DNA from: Dallia pectoralis
Lineage: Eukaryota > Chordata > Actinopteri > Esociformes > Umbridae
Assembly (NCBI GenBank): GCA_029465975.1
Contig: CM055762.1
Coordinates: forward strand, 1,798,001-1,862,000
Length of the DNA stretch: 64,000 bases
Direction of reading: 5' to 3'
In this document: positions 20,655 through 31,660 of the stretch, one piece after another
How positions within the stretch are numbered: the first letter of the stretch is position 1
Layout: each line of letters opens with the position of its first letter
Translations under genes and position numbers: made by a program
The notes under the pieces: model-generated
The model's database searches: none
What the model was told of the DNA's origin: nothing
The model's input: the letters and a program-made list of their open reading frames with translations, nothing else

Positions 20655-20815
20655 AGTAACATTAATACCTCATATCTTAAAATTGGTCTTCTCAATATTA
20701 GATAGTTTGCCTCAAAGGCAATTACAGTACATTAATGAATCACTGATCATAAATTTGATTTAATTGGCCTGTGTGAAACCTGGCTCCAGCCTGATGAATT
20801 TACTGCTTTAAATGA
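20655..20815 (+). pseudogene. LINE endonuclease N-terminal fragment
   Basis: Reads SYLKIGLLNIR near the start and DLIGLCETWLQPDEFTALNE at the end, the first conserved blocks of an APE-type endonuclease in L2-like fish LINEs (the CETWL motif carries the catalytic Glu). Several internal stops. It abuts the next LINE directly at about 20815. Confidence 0.65.
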
Positions 20816-20943
20816 GCCCCAGGGACTGATGAGATTCGTCCAGAAATGCTAAAAGCTTTGGGTGGGGAAGGGCTGTCTTGGTTGACACGCCTCTTCAACA
20901 TTGCATGGAAGTCTGGGACAGTGCCAGAGGAGTGGCAGACCGG

Positions 20944-21620
20944 TGTCGTGGAAATTTAGACTTTAATCGCTGAATTCGAACTTAAAGTCAGACGCATGAG
21001 AGTATGTTAAAGTTGACACTTTTAACTGGTTTAATTGCAAGTAAGAAACCATTTCTCAGATACAGGTATAGCATTTGCATTGATCAGATCAATGCCTATA
21101 TAGCAAGCTTAAAAAATAGGGTTGAGGAAAGCCTTCACACAGTGCTGTGATCGGACTGACCTAATGAGAAGAACTTCTGCAGGGGTATTTAAAGGAATGA
21201 AGTTACGCACACTCATTGACACACCAACCTAAACAGAGATGATGGAGAACAGATGAGGTCCTTAGAAGATCTCACCAAATATAGGATAATATTCATGACA
21301 TATGGAGCTGTCATGAAAACCCGAGGGTCAGTCCCCAGTCAAGTCTGATGCATATCCATTTGTGGTGTGAACAAAGACCCATACATTTCCTTTTGACAGT
21401 CCATCCCAGATAAGGTAAACAGGACATCTGTTTCTAGCATTGGGCCCCTCTAACAATGTAAAGATAACATTCCGGCTTCTCCTCCGAAAGGAACCAGATC
21501 CTGTTTTTCAGAGTCTCGTGCTTTCCGTTCTTAACGTTTCTCTGTGCCTTTTGGCCTGAACAACATCTATGAGACTTACATGTAACTAAACTTCTTGAAT
21601 GATCATAAAATTCCAAAACA
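20944..21620. mobile_element. Solo LTR, 677 bp, inside a LINE
   Basis: TGTCGTGGAAAT...TTCCAAAACA with an exact 4-bp duplication CCGG at 20940-20943 and 21621-21624. Removing the insert and one CCGG restores an uninterrupted LINE reading. A 4-bp duplication and LTR of this size fit a retrovirus-like element. The ends are imperfect inverted repeats. TATTTAAA at 21184-21191 is a possible promoter. Orientation not determined. Confidence 0.85.
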
Positions 21621-22927
21621 CCGGGGTGGTGGTTCCCCTCTTCAAAAAGGGGGACCAGAGAGTGTGCGCCAATTACAGAGGTATCACACTCCTCAGCCTC
21701 CCTGGTAAAGTGTACTCCAAAGTGCTGGAAAGGAGGGTTCGGCCAATAATCGAACCTCAGATTGAAGAGGAACAATGTGGTTTTCGTCCTGGCCGGGGAA
21801 CCACGGACCAGCTCTTTACTCTCGCATGGATCCTGGAGGGGGCCTGGGAGTATGCCCATCCAGTCTACATCTGTTTTGTGGATCTGGAGAAGGCATATGA
21901 CCGGGTACCCCGGGATATTTTGTGGGAGGTGCTGCGGGAGTAGGGGTGAGGTGGTCTCTTCTCAGGGCCATCCAATCTCTGTACGCTCACAGCATGAGCT
22001 GTGTCCGTGTTCTCGGCAGTAAGTCGGATTCGTGGGAGTTGGCTTCCGCCAGGGCTGCACTGTCACCAATCCTGTTTGTAATATTCATGGACAGGATATC
22101 AAGGCGTAGTCATGGGGGGGAGGGGTTCCCGTTCGTTGGGCTGATGGTCACATCACTGCTTTTTGCGGATGATGTGGTCCTGATGGCCTCATCGGTCAGT
22201 GACCTTCAGCACTCACTGGATCGGTTCACAGCCAAGTGTGAAGCGGCTGGGATGAGGATTAGCTCCTCTAAATCTGAGGCCATGACTCTCAGCAGGAAAC
22301 CGGTGGAGTGCCTTCTCCGGGTAGGGAATGAGTCCTTACTCCGGGGTCTTGTTCGCGAGTGAGGGAACAATGGAGCGGGAGATTGGTCGGAGAATCGGAG
22401 CAGCGGGGGCGGTGTTGCATTCGCTTCACCGCACCGTTGTGACGAAAAGAGAGCTGAGCCGGAAGGCAAAGCTCTCGATCTACCGGTCAATCTTTGTTCC
22501 TACTCTCACCTATCGTCATGAAAGCTGGGTCATGACCGAAAGAACGAGATCGTGGGTACAAGCGGCCGAAATGGGTTTTCTCAGAAAGGTGGCTGGCCTC
22601 TCCCTTAGGGATAGGGTGAGAAGCTCAGTCATCCGAGAGAAACTCGGAGTACAGCCGCTGCTCCTTTGCGTAGAAAGGAGCCAGTTGAGGTGGTTCGGGC
22701 ATCTAGTACGAATGCCACCTGGGCGCCTCCTTAGAGAGGTGTTCCAGGCACGTCCAGCTGGGAGGAGACCTCGGGGAAGACCCAGGACTAGGTGGAGAGA
22801 TTATATCTCCACAATGGCCTGGGAACACCTCGGGATTCCCCAGTCAGAGCTGGCTAATGTTGCCCGGGAAAGGGAAGTTTGGGGTCCCCTGCTAGAGCTG
22901 CTACCCTCGCGACCCGACCCCGGATAA
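21600..22927 (+). pseudogene. LINE reverse transcriptase, frameshifted
   Basis: Reverse transcriptase that would copy the LINE RNA at a nicked target. Blocks in order: VVPLFKKGDQR and NYRGITLLSLPGKVYSKVLE; EEEQCGFRPGRGTTDQLFTL; YICFVDLEKAYDRVP with its catalytic Asp; the palm box LLFADDVVLMAS with the Asp pair intact (near 22155-22190); GMRISSSKSEAMTLSRK; then a C-terminal run ending GRRPRGRPRTRWRDYI and LELLPSRPDPG at 22927. The frame breaks at 21940 (one T missing, giving TAG) and at two short deletions near 22035 and 22340. No endonuclease is attached. Confidence 0.85.
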
Positions 22928-23059
22928 GCGGTTGAAGATGAGATGAGAGAGGCTATTGTAATACAACAAAAAAACACCAAGAATCCTTTACTTTTAAATT
23001 CAACTTTATTTTGCTTTGTAACACGGATATTCAGTACAGACAAAACAATGACATACTAA

Positions 23060-24598
23060 GGCTCAATCCGAATACTCCCCCTTACCCCTTCCCCTTAGCC
23101 CTTCCCCTTAGTTTTGCGCATTCGCGCGACACCAAGTGCTGTCCGAATACTCATTTTGATCAAGACGAAGGGGAAAGACTGAGGGGTATATACCCCTTGA
23201 AACCAAGATTTTCCGAGAGCTTACTTGAAACCAAGGGGTACCCAGAACACATTGCGAGACGTCAACAATGGCTGCTAGATCAGCAAAAGAGACCCATAAA
23301 TGTAGTATTTTCGGATTAAATAGCGAATTTAAAAATTACGACACAATTGTTTTGTGATCTACTCAGTCCTGTACATATATATTTTTAACCATTTTAATAA
23401 TTGAAGTTTTTTTTTTAAATCGCTACTTTTTGACAGTTTTCAACACCAAAGATACATTGCTAATTTGTCCCGTATTTCTCTGACCACCTTTACTCAATGC
23501 ATGTTTGTCTACAGTTAACTCTTTTAGCAGATAATTCATATCAGTGCATAACATAACCTGTTGCTTTTGGAATAGCGATTAAAGTGCTTTACATACCGTC
23601 CCGAATCACACAGGGACGCCGGAGGAAACCCGGCAAATAATTCGCTTTCGGGCAGAAAATGAACAGAAGTTTCATGCTGTACAACCATAGACTGTATAAA
23701 GATTAGGTGTACAACATAATTTGAATATGATACAGGACACTGGTGAGAACATTTAATTTAAATAGTAATGTTATTTAACAATTGTATATGTTTTACAATG
23801 TTGTTCAATAAATACAGGTTTTTGATTAAGGGTTTCTGTACATCGATCAATGACATTCAAAACAGTGATCACTGAAACAGATATACAAAACCCCATGCAG
23901 TGTGGATGAAAATATTTATTGAAAACAGCCTTCAGTAGTAAGCAAGCAGGTTTATTAATATAGCACGTGTGCTTTACAAAAACATTAAAAACAATAGTAC
24001 ACAGAAGAACATCTGCATCCATATGCACCGCCACCAAACATATAACTACTACATACATCGAACCATATGCGCAGTATAGACGTGTTGGGGTTTATGGCAC
24101 TGTATCTTGTTGGACCACCAGTCTGGAAAATAAAACAATTTTACACCATTAATGGCTGAGTTGGGAAAAATGTTTGCTACCTTGTTGGATAGTTCCGTGA
24201 ACTTTAAATACAATACGATAATGTTGTTTGCAACCAATCGATACATACCATAAGTTAAACTACCAGCATTCGTAGGCGTCGTAGACCTCTTCTCGCTTGA
24301 TTTCTGCGATTTGTTGCAGACAATCGCAAAAACATAACTACTAAAATCCACGCAATCGACATACACACTTTTCCAGACTCTTTTTGCATCTCGGAAGTTT
24401 GAGATCAACATTTGTGTCGCCTCTGGTTACGTAGCAGCCAGCTAGCGACGATGTATGATGACGTAGCCAAAACCGAGTGGTGTCCCAATTCGTAGGGGAA
24501 CGTAGCCCTTACCTCTCAGTTTCGAGGGCCAAGGGGAAGGTGTAAATTAAGGGGTAGGGCTAAGGGGAAGGGGTAAGTGGGAGTATTCGGATTGGGCC
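23060..24598. mobile_element. PIF/Harbinger-like element without recognisable transposase
   Basis: Terminal inverted repeats of about 55 bp (23060-23113 and 24544-24598) run GGCYCAATCCGAATACTCCC and continue with CCCTT-rich sequence. The 3-bp duplication TAA at 23057-23059 and 24599-24601 fits the TWA preference of PIF/Harbinger. The 1.4-kb interior has only short frames (for example 24049-24411, minus, 120 residues) that match nothing I know, so this is probably a non-autonomous derivative. ISL2EU-type elements are an alternative. Confidence 0.75.
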
Positions 24599-24601
24599 TA
24601 A

Positions 24602-25715
24602 ATAAGAAAAGACTCGCTTGTCTGTTGCTGAACTATAAAGACAGACCTTACCTCCAATTCTGGACAAACACGGAAAATATTATACCTCACAGTGCCATAA
24701 GTAACATCCTTCCAATTAGTGCAAACTGCAAAAGAACACATTGCAGCACAATGCTACAATGTTAAGACACTAGTTTACTATCTTATGATTGAGAATCATC
24801 AATTATTTGTTATTAACTTAGTGGCTGGATAGCACAGCCATCTAATGTGCAACGCGTCTACAACTAAGGACAGCTTATAAACTACTGTAAGTCAACACAT
24901 ACCCCGTACTCTCAAACGCAATGTAACATTAACTGTATAAAACTAACATAGCAAACAAACGCTCATTCATCTTTTCATAATATTTAGCAAACTACCGTCA
25001 ATGTTAATCTACCTAAAGCAAGGAGCAAGCTAACTTTAGATGACTAATGCTGAGCTGAACATGTTTGCTAACCATTCAGCGTGCGTCTTCAGATGCCTAC
25101 TAAAATTACATGTGATTAAATGGTTTATCTTGATAGCACATCATTTGCATTCAGCGCTTCATTTGTTTGGGCCTTGTTGCATGAAGTTTTTAAAGCTATA
25201 TCTTTTGACGAATGGCACCGGCAACTGCCTCTGTAGTTAAAATGTTTGCTGTCCTCACTCACGTGTGTCCGCATGCAGCAGATACGTTGCGTATTACTTA
25301 GGAGGGGAATAACATTCAGCTCATGAGACGTTTCCTAAACATAAAGATTGTTCGCGAGTCCCGCATCTTAGGTCAAAGTCAAGTCTGAAGTCTTTTGAGG
25401 ACTAGTCTCAAGTCAAGTCTGTAGTCATGACTATGACTGGCTCGCTATTGTTCTCTTGAGCCATTCATGTCAATTTTGAGTAACTCTTTGAGTAAAACCA
25501 TCCCAGAGGGGTTGCAGTTGACTGGTGTTCCTTTCTCAGTTTCAAGATTTGTGCTGCTTTACCACTGCGCTGGGGGTTTAGGGAACTAGGTTGTGAAACC
25601 GTTCCCTGTTGCTTATGTTTCCATTAAGGAGGCCATTTGCCTACTGACCACACTGTGGGACTGACCGACCCTAAGAACATGTAGCAGAACCCTCCCTAAG
25701 GCCCCCTTGGTTGCG
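24602..25715. other. AT-rich stretch with one fish repeat fragment
   Basis: No gene. At 25360-25435 a run of AAGTC/CAAGTC words resembles the end of a common fish hAT-type MITE; no termini could be placed. Confidence 0.4.
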
Positions 25716-26015
25716 TTGCAGGCTGATGCTACCTGAAAGTTTCAGCTTCCAATCTGCAAGAAAAAAATGCATTTAATAATAATTAAACTATTATATGTTC
25801 ATCCAGCACAGCCGGAAGAGAACTAGCTAGCCCTCAGAGGTTGGTTCCTCTCTAGGCTTCTTCCTAAATTCGACAGGGAGTTTTTCCTAGCCGCTGTGCA
25901 AGAGCCACATCGTCAATGTAAAGAGAAAATATAGTCAGCCCAAGAACCGAACCCTGTGGAACCCCCATAGAGACAGCCATGGGTCCCGATAGCAGGTCCG
26001 CTGTTTTAATACGCT
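25716..26015 (-). mobile_element. L2-like LINE fragments
   Basis: 25722-25815 is homologous to 62420-62610 (shared GCTGATGCTACCTG, CCAATCTG and CCAGC.CAGCC..AAGAGAAC blocks). It is followed by GGTTGGTTCCTCTCTAGGCT, a frequent LINE 3' segment in salmonid-type genomes, and by 25930-26010, resembling the reverse complement of a LINE reverse transcriptase region. Orientation is less certain for the first part. Confidence 0.5.
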
Positions 26016-28390
26016 GGACCCTACCCACTACCGTCGGAGGCCCACATAAAGGTAGCCGACTGGTCGGCCATTAACGACTGCAAGAGGAAGCATTGGAGCT
26101 AGCAAAAGTGGTTGGGTCCATGCCAGGTACACCTCGTCACAGTTTATTATCAGAATAGCTAAACGGGGATCCTGGGTTCACACCAGTCTTTGCAGATTGA
26201 CTCTAGCAATTATACAATACAAGTGAAGTGAAGTCACGTATGGGCAGTGTGAGTCAGGTACTATTCATCTCGCAGTATTCTTAATGAAACTGGACAGACG
26301 ACGAAGAACAGGAGGAATGAGGTGTACCATGTGGCGCCGACTGATTTGAGGTATTATCATTGTGCGAAACGTTGATCCATATGGAAGCCCATAAGTGACC
26401 AAATTCAATATATGTAAGTGGTATGAGACAATATTCAACTGAAAATGCAATAATCCAAATTGCATTTCCATTTTCTCACATGTTATCTGGGCGTTCTATG
26501 ACAATATTACGATTCTATTGGAATAACAATTTGGCATTTAATTTTTAAAGACATTTACCGCTTTACAGTGGACAATATTCAAATCTTAATGCAAACCCAA
26601 CAATGAAAATGCTATATAACACTCTGGCCTAATTTTCCATGTGTACAAGCATTATATAAGTGTCAATCTAAATTAAAATACACTTGAAATGCAATATGCT
26701 CATTAGGCTAGGTAACAATTCTTTACTGGCTTCTTTAAATGTGACCTGGTGACTCAAAGCCAACACCATGGAATACACAAAAAGGTTGTAAATTACAAAA
26801 GCTACCAGTTTAGCCTGATGATGCAACTTGTAAGATATTTGTTTTCAGTCTACAAGGAGATCCACAAATGTTCCATCAAGGTTATAAAAAGAATGAATAC
26901 AGCATTATGAATTATTTAAAACAATATGCATGTGTGTCTAAAATCTGCAGGAATGTATAATGTTTACCTATTTAGATTAGTTTTGTTTAACTGAACATCA
27001 GTGGAGCGTAAAAAAAGGACAAAATAAATGAAATTCATGTTCAGTGAAAGTACTAAAAAAGACCATGGAACCATATTGCAAAATATTCAATTTACCCCCC
27101 AGGGGAGAACGCCAGCTGAGATGAATATGATCGCTTTGGTATGGATGTGACTGCTTTTAAAAACATTTACACATACATATTGGAAAGCAGGGCATGGCAA
27201 CATTTTTATAGCATAAAAAAGATTTTTAGAAAATCCCTAATTTGAAAATGGTGGCATCATTTAGTCTGAGGTTTAATATATCCACAGTCAGTGGTCATGA
27301 ACTCCACTTTCACTTATTTCACAATTTTTCTGTGGAAAGCTGTAAGGAATACAGGCCATGATTAAATCCAACATAGATTAACGATGTGCACACAGCAGTA
27401 GACTTTAAAAAGCAATTCCCCAGATGGTTGCAAAGATCACACTCAATGTAAACGTTGTAGTTGCAGGCTCAAGCAGAAATTACCTTTAAAGCAATCACAG
27501 TGCCTTGGTTGTTTATTTGTGTTTGTTTGAATCCTGGTGACAATATATCTCCAGACAAAGCAGAAAACCTGTTTGCAGTGTAATATATCAACGATTTAGA
27601 GTAACAGGAACATGAAGAAATTAAGTGCTTTATAGGCATTTTACCATGACTGTGCCAGTCAATAAATTATTTCAGCTTCACCTAGCGCCTTTGACCACAA
27701 AACTACTGCATTCCGGCTATGTCCCACTGTGATAGTGGGTTTAGAAAGTCTAAATAATCTTTCACAATGTGTTGCCTTACAGACAAAATGAAAACACATC
27801 AAATCTAAATGTTCCTGCTTATAATAACACACAGTAACCCACAATAAGACAGGCAAACATAACATTCAAAACTGCAAATTAATTACAATTAAAACAGTAA
27901 AAAAGGACATTTGGATAAGTGAACACTGCCATATAATTGCAATTGCACGCTTGCTGAGGTATGTGTCCTTTCTCAGTCTCTTCTTGATACATTCCTTATT
28001 GTATACTAGTCACATGACACAGGTGTCGTTACTGTACCTTATTAAACAGGTACCATAGCGCTCTCCCCAGTAGTAGGTTGCAGTCTAATTTTCTGTTTTT
28101 TATTTCTACTAAAAAATTCATTGGAAATGCAGACTCCAACACAGACAAAGCCAGTGAGGGTACTCTATCTTTATAGTATTGAACCTAATAAAACTGTCAA
28201 GATAAGGGATGGCAAGGCACACGAAGAGTAACATTTTTTAACAATTCATTGAAAACAACATGGAAAACCAACCGAAATCACTACCAAACGTAATACTATT
28301 TTTCACAATTAATATTTTCATTAATAACACTAACAGTATAGTACAATTAAGAATAAAAACGATAACATACTGTACATTATGCCTATGAAG
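26016..28390. other. No feature seen
   Basis: About 2.4 kb of AT-rich sequence with no coding signal, termini or tandem structure recognised. Confidence 0.5.
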
Positions 28391-28459
28391 ATAGATAGAA
28401 ACACTCCTTTTTTTGCTTTTGCTCCCCTTACATTCTCTGGGGCAGTGCCATCCTGCCTT

Positions 28460-28545
28460 GGGTGCGTGGCCAGTTAGCCACCATCTTCTCCAGCGCCACC
28501 ATCTTCTCCAGTGCCACCCTCTGCTCCGGGGCGGAGCCTCCACCA
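28460..28545. repeat. Short ~18-bp tandem repeat
   Basis: About three units of CCACCATCTTCTCCAGCG, GC-rich against AT-rich surroundings. Confidence 0.6.
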
Positions 28546-28574
28546 ATCTCGTCATGTCAATTTACTTCCTACAG

Positions 28575-28860
28575 AGGAGGAAGACATTATTTGATCCCCT
28601 GCTGATTTTGTACATTTGCCCAATGACATGATCAGTCTATACTTATTTACATATACATATTTACTATACATATTTTAATTTTAGGTTTATCTGAACAGTG
28701 AGAGACAGAATAACAAAAAAAATCCAGAATTAAGTTATGAATTTATTTGCATTTTAGTGAATTAAGTATTTGACCCCTTGGCAAAACATGACTTGGTACT
28801 TGGTGGCAATCACATAGGTCAGACGTTTCTTGTAGTTGGCCACCAGGTTTGCAAACATCG
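28575..28860 (-). mobile_element. Tc1-like (salmonid type) end fragment
   Basis: Terminal part of another Tc1 family: TTTGATCCCCTGCTGATTTT near the left, AACAGTGAGAGACAGAATAA at 28694-28713, and TATTTGACCCC near 28769. The minus strand still reads the transposase C-terminus (KRLTYVIATKYQVMFCQ) at about 28780-28830. The rest is missing beyond 28860. Confidence 0.75.
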
Positions 28861-28956
28861 GCAGACGGCAAATGAATCGCACATGTGGGAAGACACCGCT
28901 TACATTCAGGGCAGGATGTAAATGTAACACTGCACATGTCTCTCATTTAGTATATA

Positions 28957-30570
28957 CAGTGCCTTGCGAAAGTATTCGGCCCCCTTGAACTTTTCGACCT
29001 TTTGCCACATTTCAGGCTTCAAACAAAGACACAAAACTGTAATTTTTTGTGAAGAATCAACAACAAGTGGGACACAATCATGAAGTGGAACAAATTTATT
29101 GGATATTTCAAACTTTTTTAACAAATAAAAAACTGAAAAATTGGGCGTGCAAAATTATTCAGCCCCCTTAAGTTAATACTTTGTAGCGCCACCTTTTGCT
29201 GCGATTACAGCTGTAAGTCGCTTGGGGTATGTCTCTATCAGTTTGGCACATCGAGAGACTGAAATCTTTGCCCATTCCTCCTTGCAAAACACCTCGAGCT
29301 CAGTGAGGTTGGATGGAGAGCGTTTGTGAACAGCAGTATTTAGTTCTTTCCACAGATTCTCGATTGGATTCAGGTCTGGACTTTGACTTGGCCATTCTAA
29401 CACCTGGATATGTTTATTTGTGAACCATTCCGTTGTAGATTTTGCTTTATGTTTCGGATCATTGTCTTGTTGGAAGACAAAACTCCATCCCAGTCTCAGG
29501 TCTTTTGCAGACTCCATCAGGTTTTCTTCCAGAATGGTCCTGTATTTGGCTCCATCCATCTTCCCATCAATTTTAACCATCTTCCCTGTCCCTGCTGAAG
29601 AAAAGCAGGCCCAAACCATGATGCTGCCACCACCATGTTTGACAGTGGGGATGGTGTGTTCAGGGTGATGAGCTGTGTTGCTTTTACGCCAAACATAAAG
29701 TTTTGCATTGTTGCCAATTTTGGTTTCATCTGACCAGAGCACCTTCTTTCACATGTTTGGTGTGTCTCCCAGGTGGCTTGTGGCAAACTTTAAACAACAC
29801 TTGTTATGGATGTCTTTAAGAAATGGCTTTCTTCTTGCCACTCTTCCATAACGGCCAGATTTGTGCAGTATACGGCTGATTGTTGTCCTATGGGCAGAGT
29901 CTCCCACATCAGCTGTAGATCTCTGCAGTTCATCCAGAGTGATCATGGGCCTCTTGACTGCATCTCTGATCAGTCTTCTCCTTGTATGAGCTGAAAGTTT
30001 AGAGGGACGGCCGGGTCTTGGTAGATTTGCAGTGGTCTGATACTCCTTCCATTTCAATATTATCGCTTGCACAGTGCTCCTTGGGATGTTTAAAGCTTGG
30101 GAAATCTTTCTGTATCCAAATCCGGCTTTAAAATTCTCCACAACAGTATCTCGGACCTGCCTGGTGTGTTCCTTCTTCACGATGCTCTCTGTGCTTTAAA
30201 CGGACCTCTGAGTCTATCACAGAGCAGGTGCATTTATACGGAGACTTAATTACACACAGGTGGATTTTATTTATCATCATTAGTCATTTAGGTCAACATT
30301 GGATCATTCAGAGATCCTCACTGAACTTCTGGAGAGAGTTTGCTGCACTGAAAGTAAAGGGGCTGAATAATTTTGCTCGCCCAATTTTTCAGTTTTTTAT
30401 TTGTTAAAAAAGTTTGAAATATACAAAAATGTCATTCCACTTCATGATTGTGTCCCACCTGTTGTTGATTCTTCACAACAAATTACAGTTTTAGATCTTT
30501 ATGTTTGAAGCCTGAAATGTGGCAAAAGGTCGAAAAGTTCAAGGGGGCCGAATACTTTCGCAGGGCACTG
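28957..30570 (-). mobile_element. Tc1 element with ~210-bp inverted repeats
   Basis: 1614 bp, TA duplications at 28955-28956 and 30571-30572. Terminal inverted repeats are about 210 bp (28957-29170 and 30358-30570), highly similar with a few substitutions and short indels, beginning CAGTGCCYTGCGAAAGTATT. Contains one minus-strand transposase gene. Complete in structure but inactivated by point mutations. Confidence 0.95.
29173..30180 (-). pseudogene. Tc1 transposase, DD34E, one nonsense codon and lost start
   Basis: About 336 residues in one frame. The N-terminal half holds the paired helix-turn-helix DNA-binding region (VRDTVVENFKAGFGYRKISQ; LNIPRSTVQAII) with an AT-hook-like RPGRPSKL. The catalytic half has Asp in LWSDETK, Asp in FQQDNDPKH and Glu in NPIENLW, with 34 residues between the last two, as in standard Tc1. 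Two defects: the expected ATG at 30178-30180 reads GTG, and TGA at 29749-29751 stands where this family has Trp before KKVLWSDE. Everything else is open to the stop after GGATKY. A single G-to-A change explains the nonsense codon. Confidence 0.92.
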
Positions 30571-30692
30571 TATATGTTCCTTCTGTTACCCTGGTCTGTC
30601 TGGTTTATTGTTTCCTGTCCTGAGTTGCTGTAAGTTTGTTTGTTGTTTTAAAAAGGGTTTAAATATGAATTTGTTCATCACATTTTCTGTTA

Positions 30693-30757
30693 AACTCGGA
30701 AGTTTACATACACTTAGTTGGAGTCATTTAAACTCATTGTTCAACCACTCCACACTA
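30693..30757 (+). mobile_element. Sleeping Beauty/SALT-like Tc1 terminal fragment
   Basis: CGGAAGTTTACATACACTTA followed by GTTGGAGTCATT and CAACCACTCCAC is the outer part of a salmonid-type Tc1 inverted repeat. The outermost bases and the remainder are missing. Confidence 0.7.
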
Positions 30758-30987
30758 CAACCAATGTTTGGTTGGAAGAATCCTTTGTATGACGAATAAC
30801 TGTCACGTGACTAAAGTTACTTTAAGAGCAATATTGGGGCATTGTGGGCAGTCTGTGATTGGATGCAGAAGAATATGCATGTTAAAGTTGGGTTAGATTT
30901 TCTGCACGTGGTCTGGGAAGGCGCACACGGTGGGTTTCTCAGTATAATTAATTTAATATTGTTGATGTATTATGTATGTAATAGTAT

Positions 30988-31327
30988 TGTAGCGACCCTG
31001 GAGTTGGGGAATGTATTTGTGGGTAAGAGAGAAGGGGAGAGGGGAACTGACCCATTGGACAGAGGGAGGTGGGGGGCGTGTCAGGGAGCATCCTGTAAGT
31101 GGGGGGTCAAACAGGTGTCTCGCTCTCTCTCTTCCGTTTTGTCGAAGTGACAAGTTCAGTCAATCTTACTGTGGTTCTGTTCAGGTTGTATTAGCTGTTG
31201 CTAATTGTGCTTTAGACTAGGAGTAGTAGGCGTCGGCAGTGGCCTACAGCTGCCTGGTTGTTAATCAATAAAGACAGTTAACTGAACTAGTGTCTCCGTC
31301 TCCTTTGAATTACGTGAGAACGTTACA
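30988..31327 (+). mobile_element. Solo LTR, 340 bp
   Basis: TGTAGCGACCCTGG...GAACGTTACA with an exact 4-bp duplication GTAT at 30984-30987 and 31328-31331. AATAAA at 31267-31272 gives the orientation. Confidence 0.85.
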
Positions 31328-31591
31328 GTATGTTATGTATAGCATGTGACTGATATATTGCGGCAGTAATTTATGCATTACATATTTGTTTCAGATTTCA
31401 CTGTGTTTGATGATAAAAGTGAAAGAAAGAATACATCGTTGAAGGATGCGTGGACAATCTGTCATCAGACCAATGCAGTTACACAGGTTATTTTTCAAAC
31501 AAATGTTTATAGACAAATTATTTCTCTTCTAATTTATGATACCACAATTGCAATGTGGCAATAGTTTACACACACAAAGTTAACTGTGCTG

Positions 31592-31660
31592 TTAACACTA
31601 GCAGTGCCAAGGCATTAACCCAGAGCCAAATGATCTACTGCCTGGCGCTTCTAGTGTTAA
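31592..31660. mobile_element. 61-bp piggyBac-type MITE
   Basis: TTAA at 31592-31595 and 31657-31660 flanks 61 bp that begin CACTAG and end CTAGTG, with imperfect inverted repeats of about 20 bp inward. TTAA duplication is the piggyBac hallmark; one of the shortest plausible members. Confidence 0.78.

Larger units (their letters stand above)
20816..22946 (+). mobile_element. Rex/RTE-type LINE, 5'-truncated, interrupted by a solo LTR
   Basis: LINE sequence 20816-20943 continues at 21625 after a 677-bp solo LTR. The 3' end, GGATAAGCGGTTGAAGATGA near 22922-22941, is the short simple tail typical of this fish LINE type. The 5' truncation is the usual outcome of target-primed reverse transcription. 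Family is assigned from memory of the protein and tail and could instead be a related L2 clade. Confidence 0.8.

Noticed and set aside
28238..28555. 105-residue minus-strand ORF with Trp-Arg repeats
   Set aside because: It comes from a short tandem repeat and AT-rich flank; no family and low-complexity composition.
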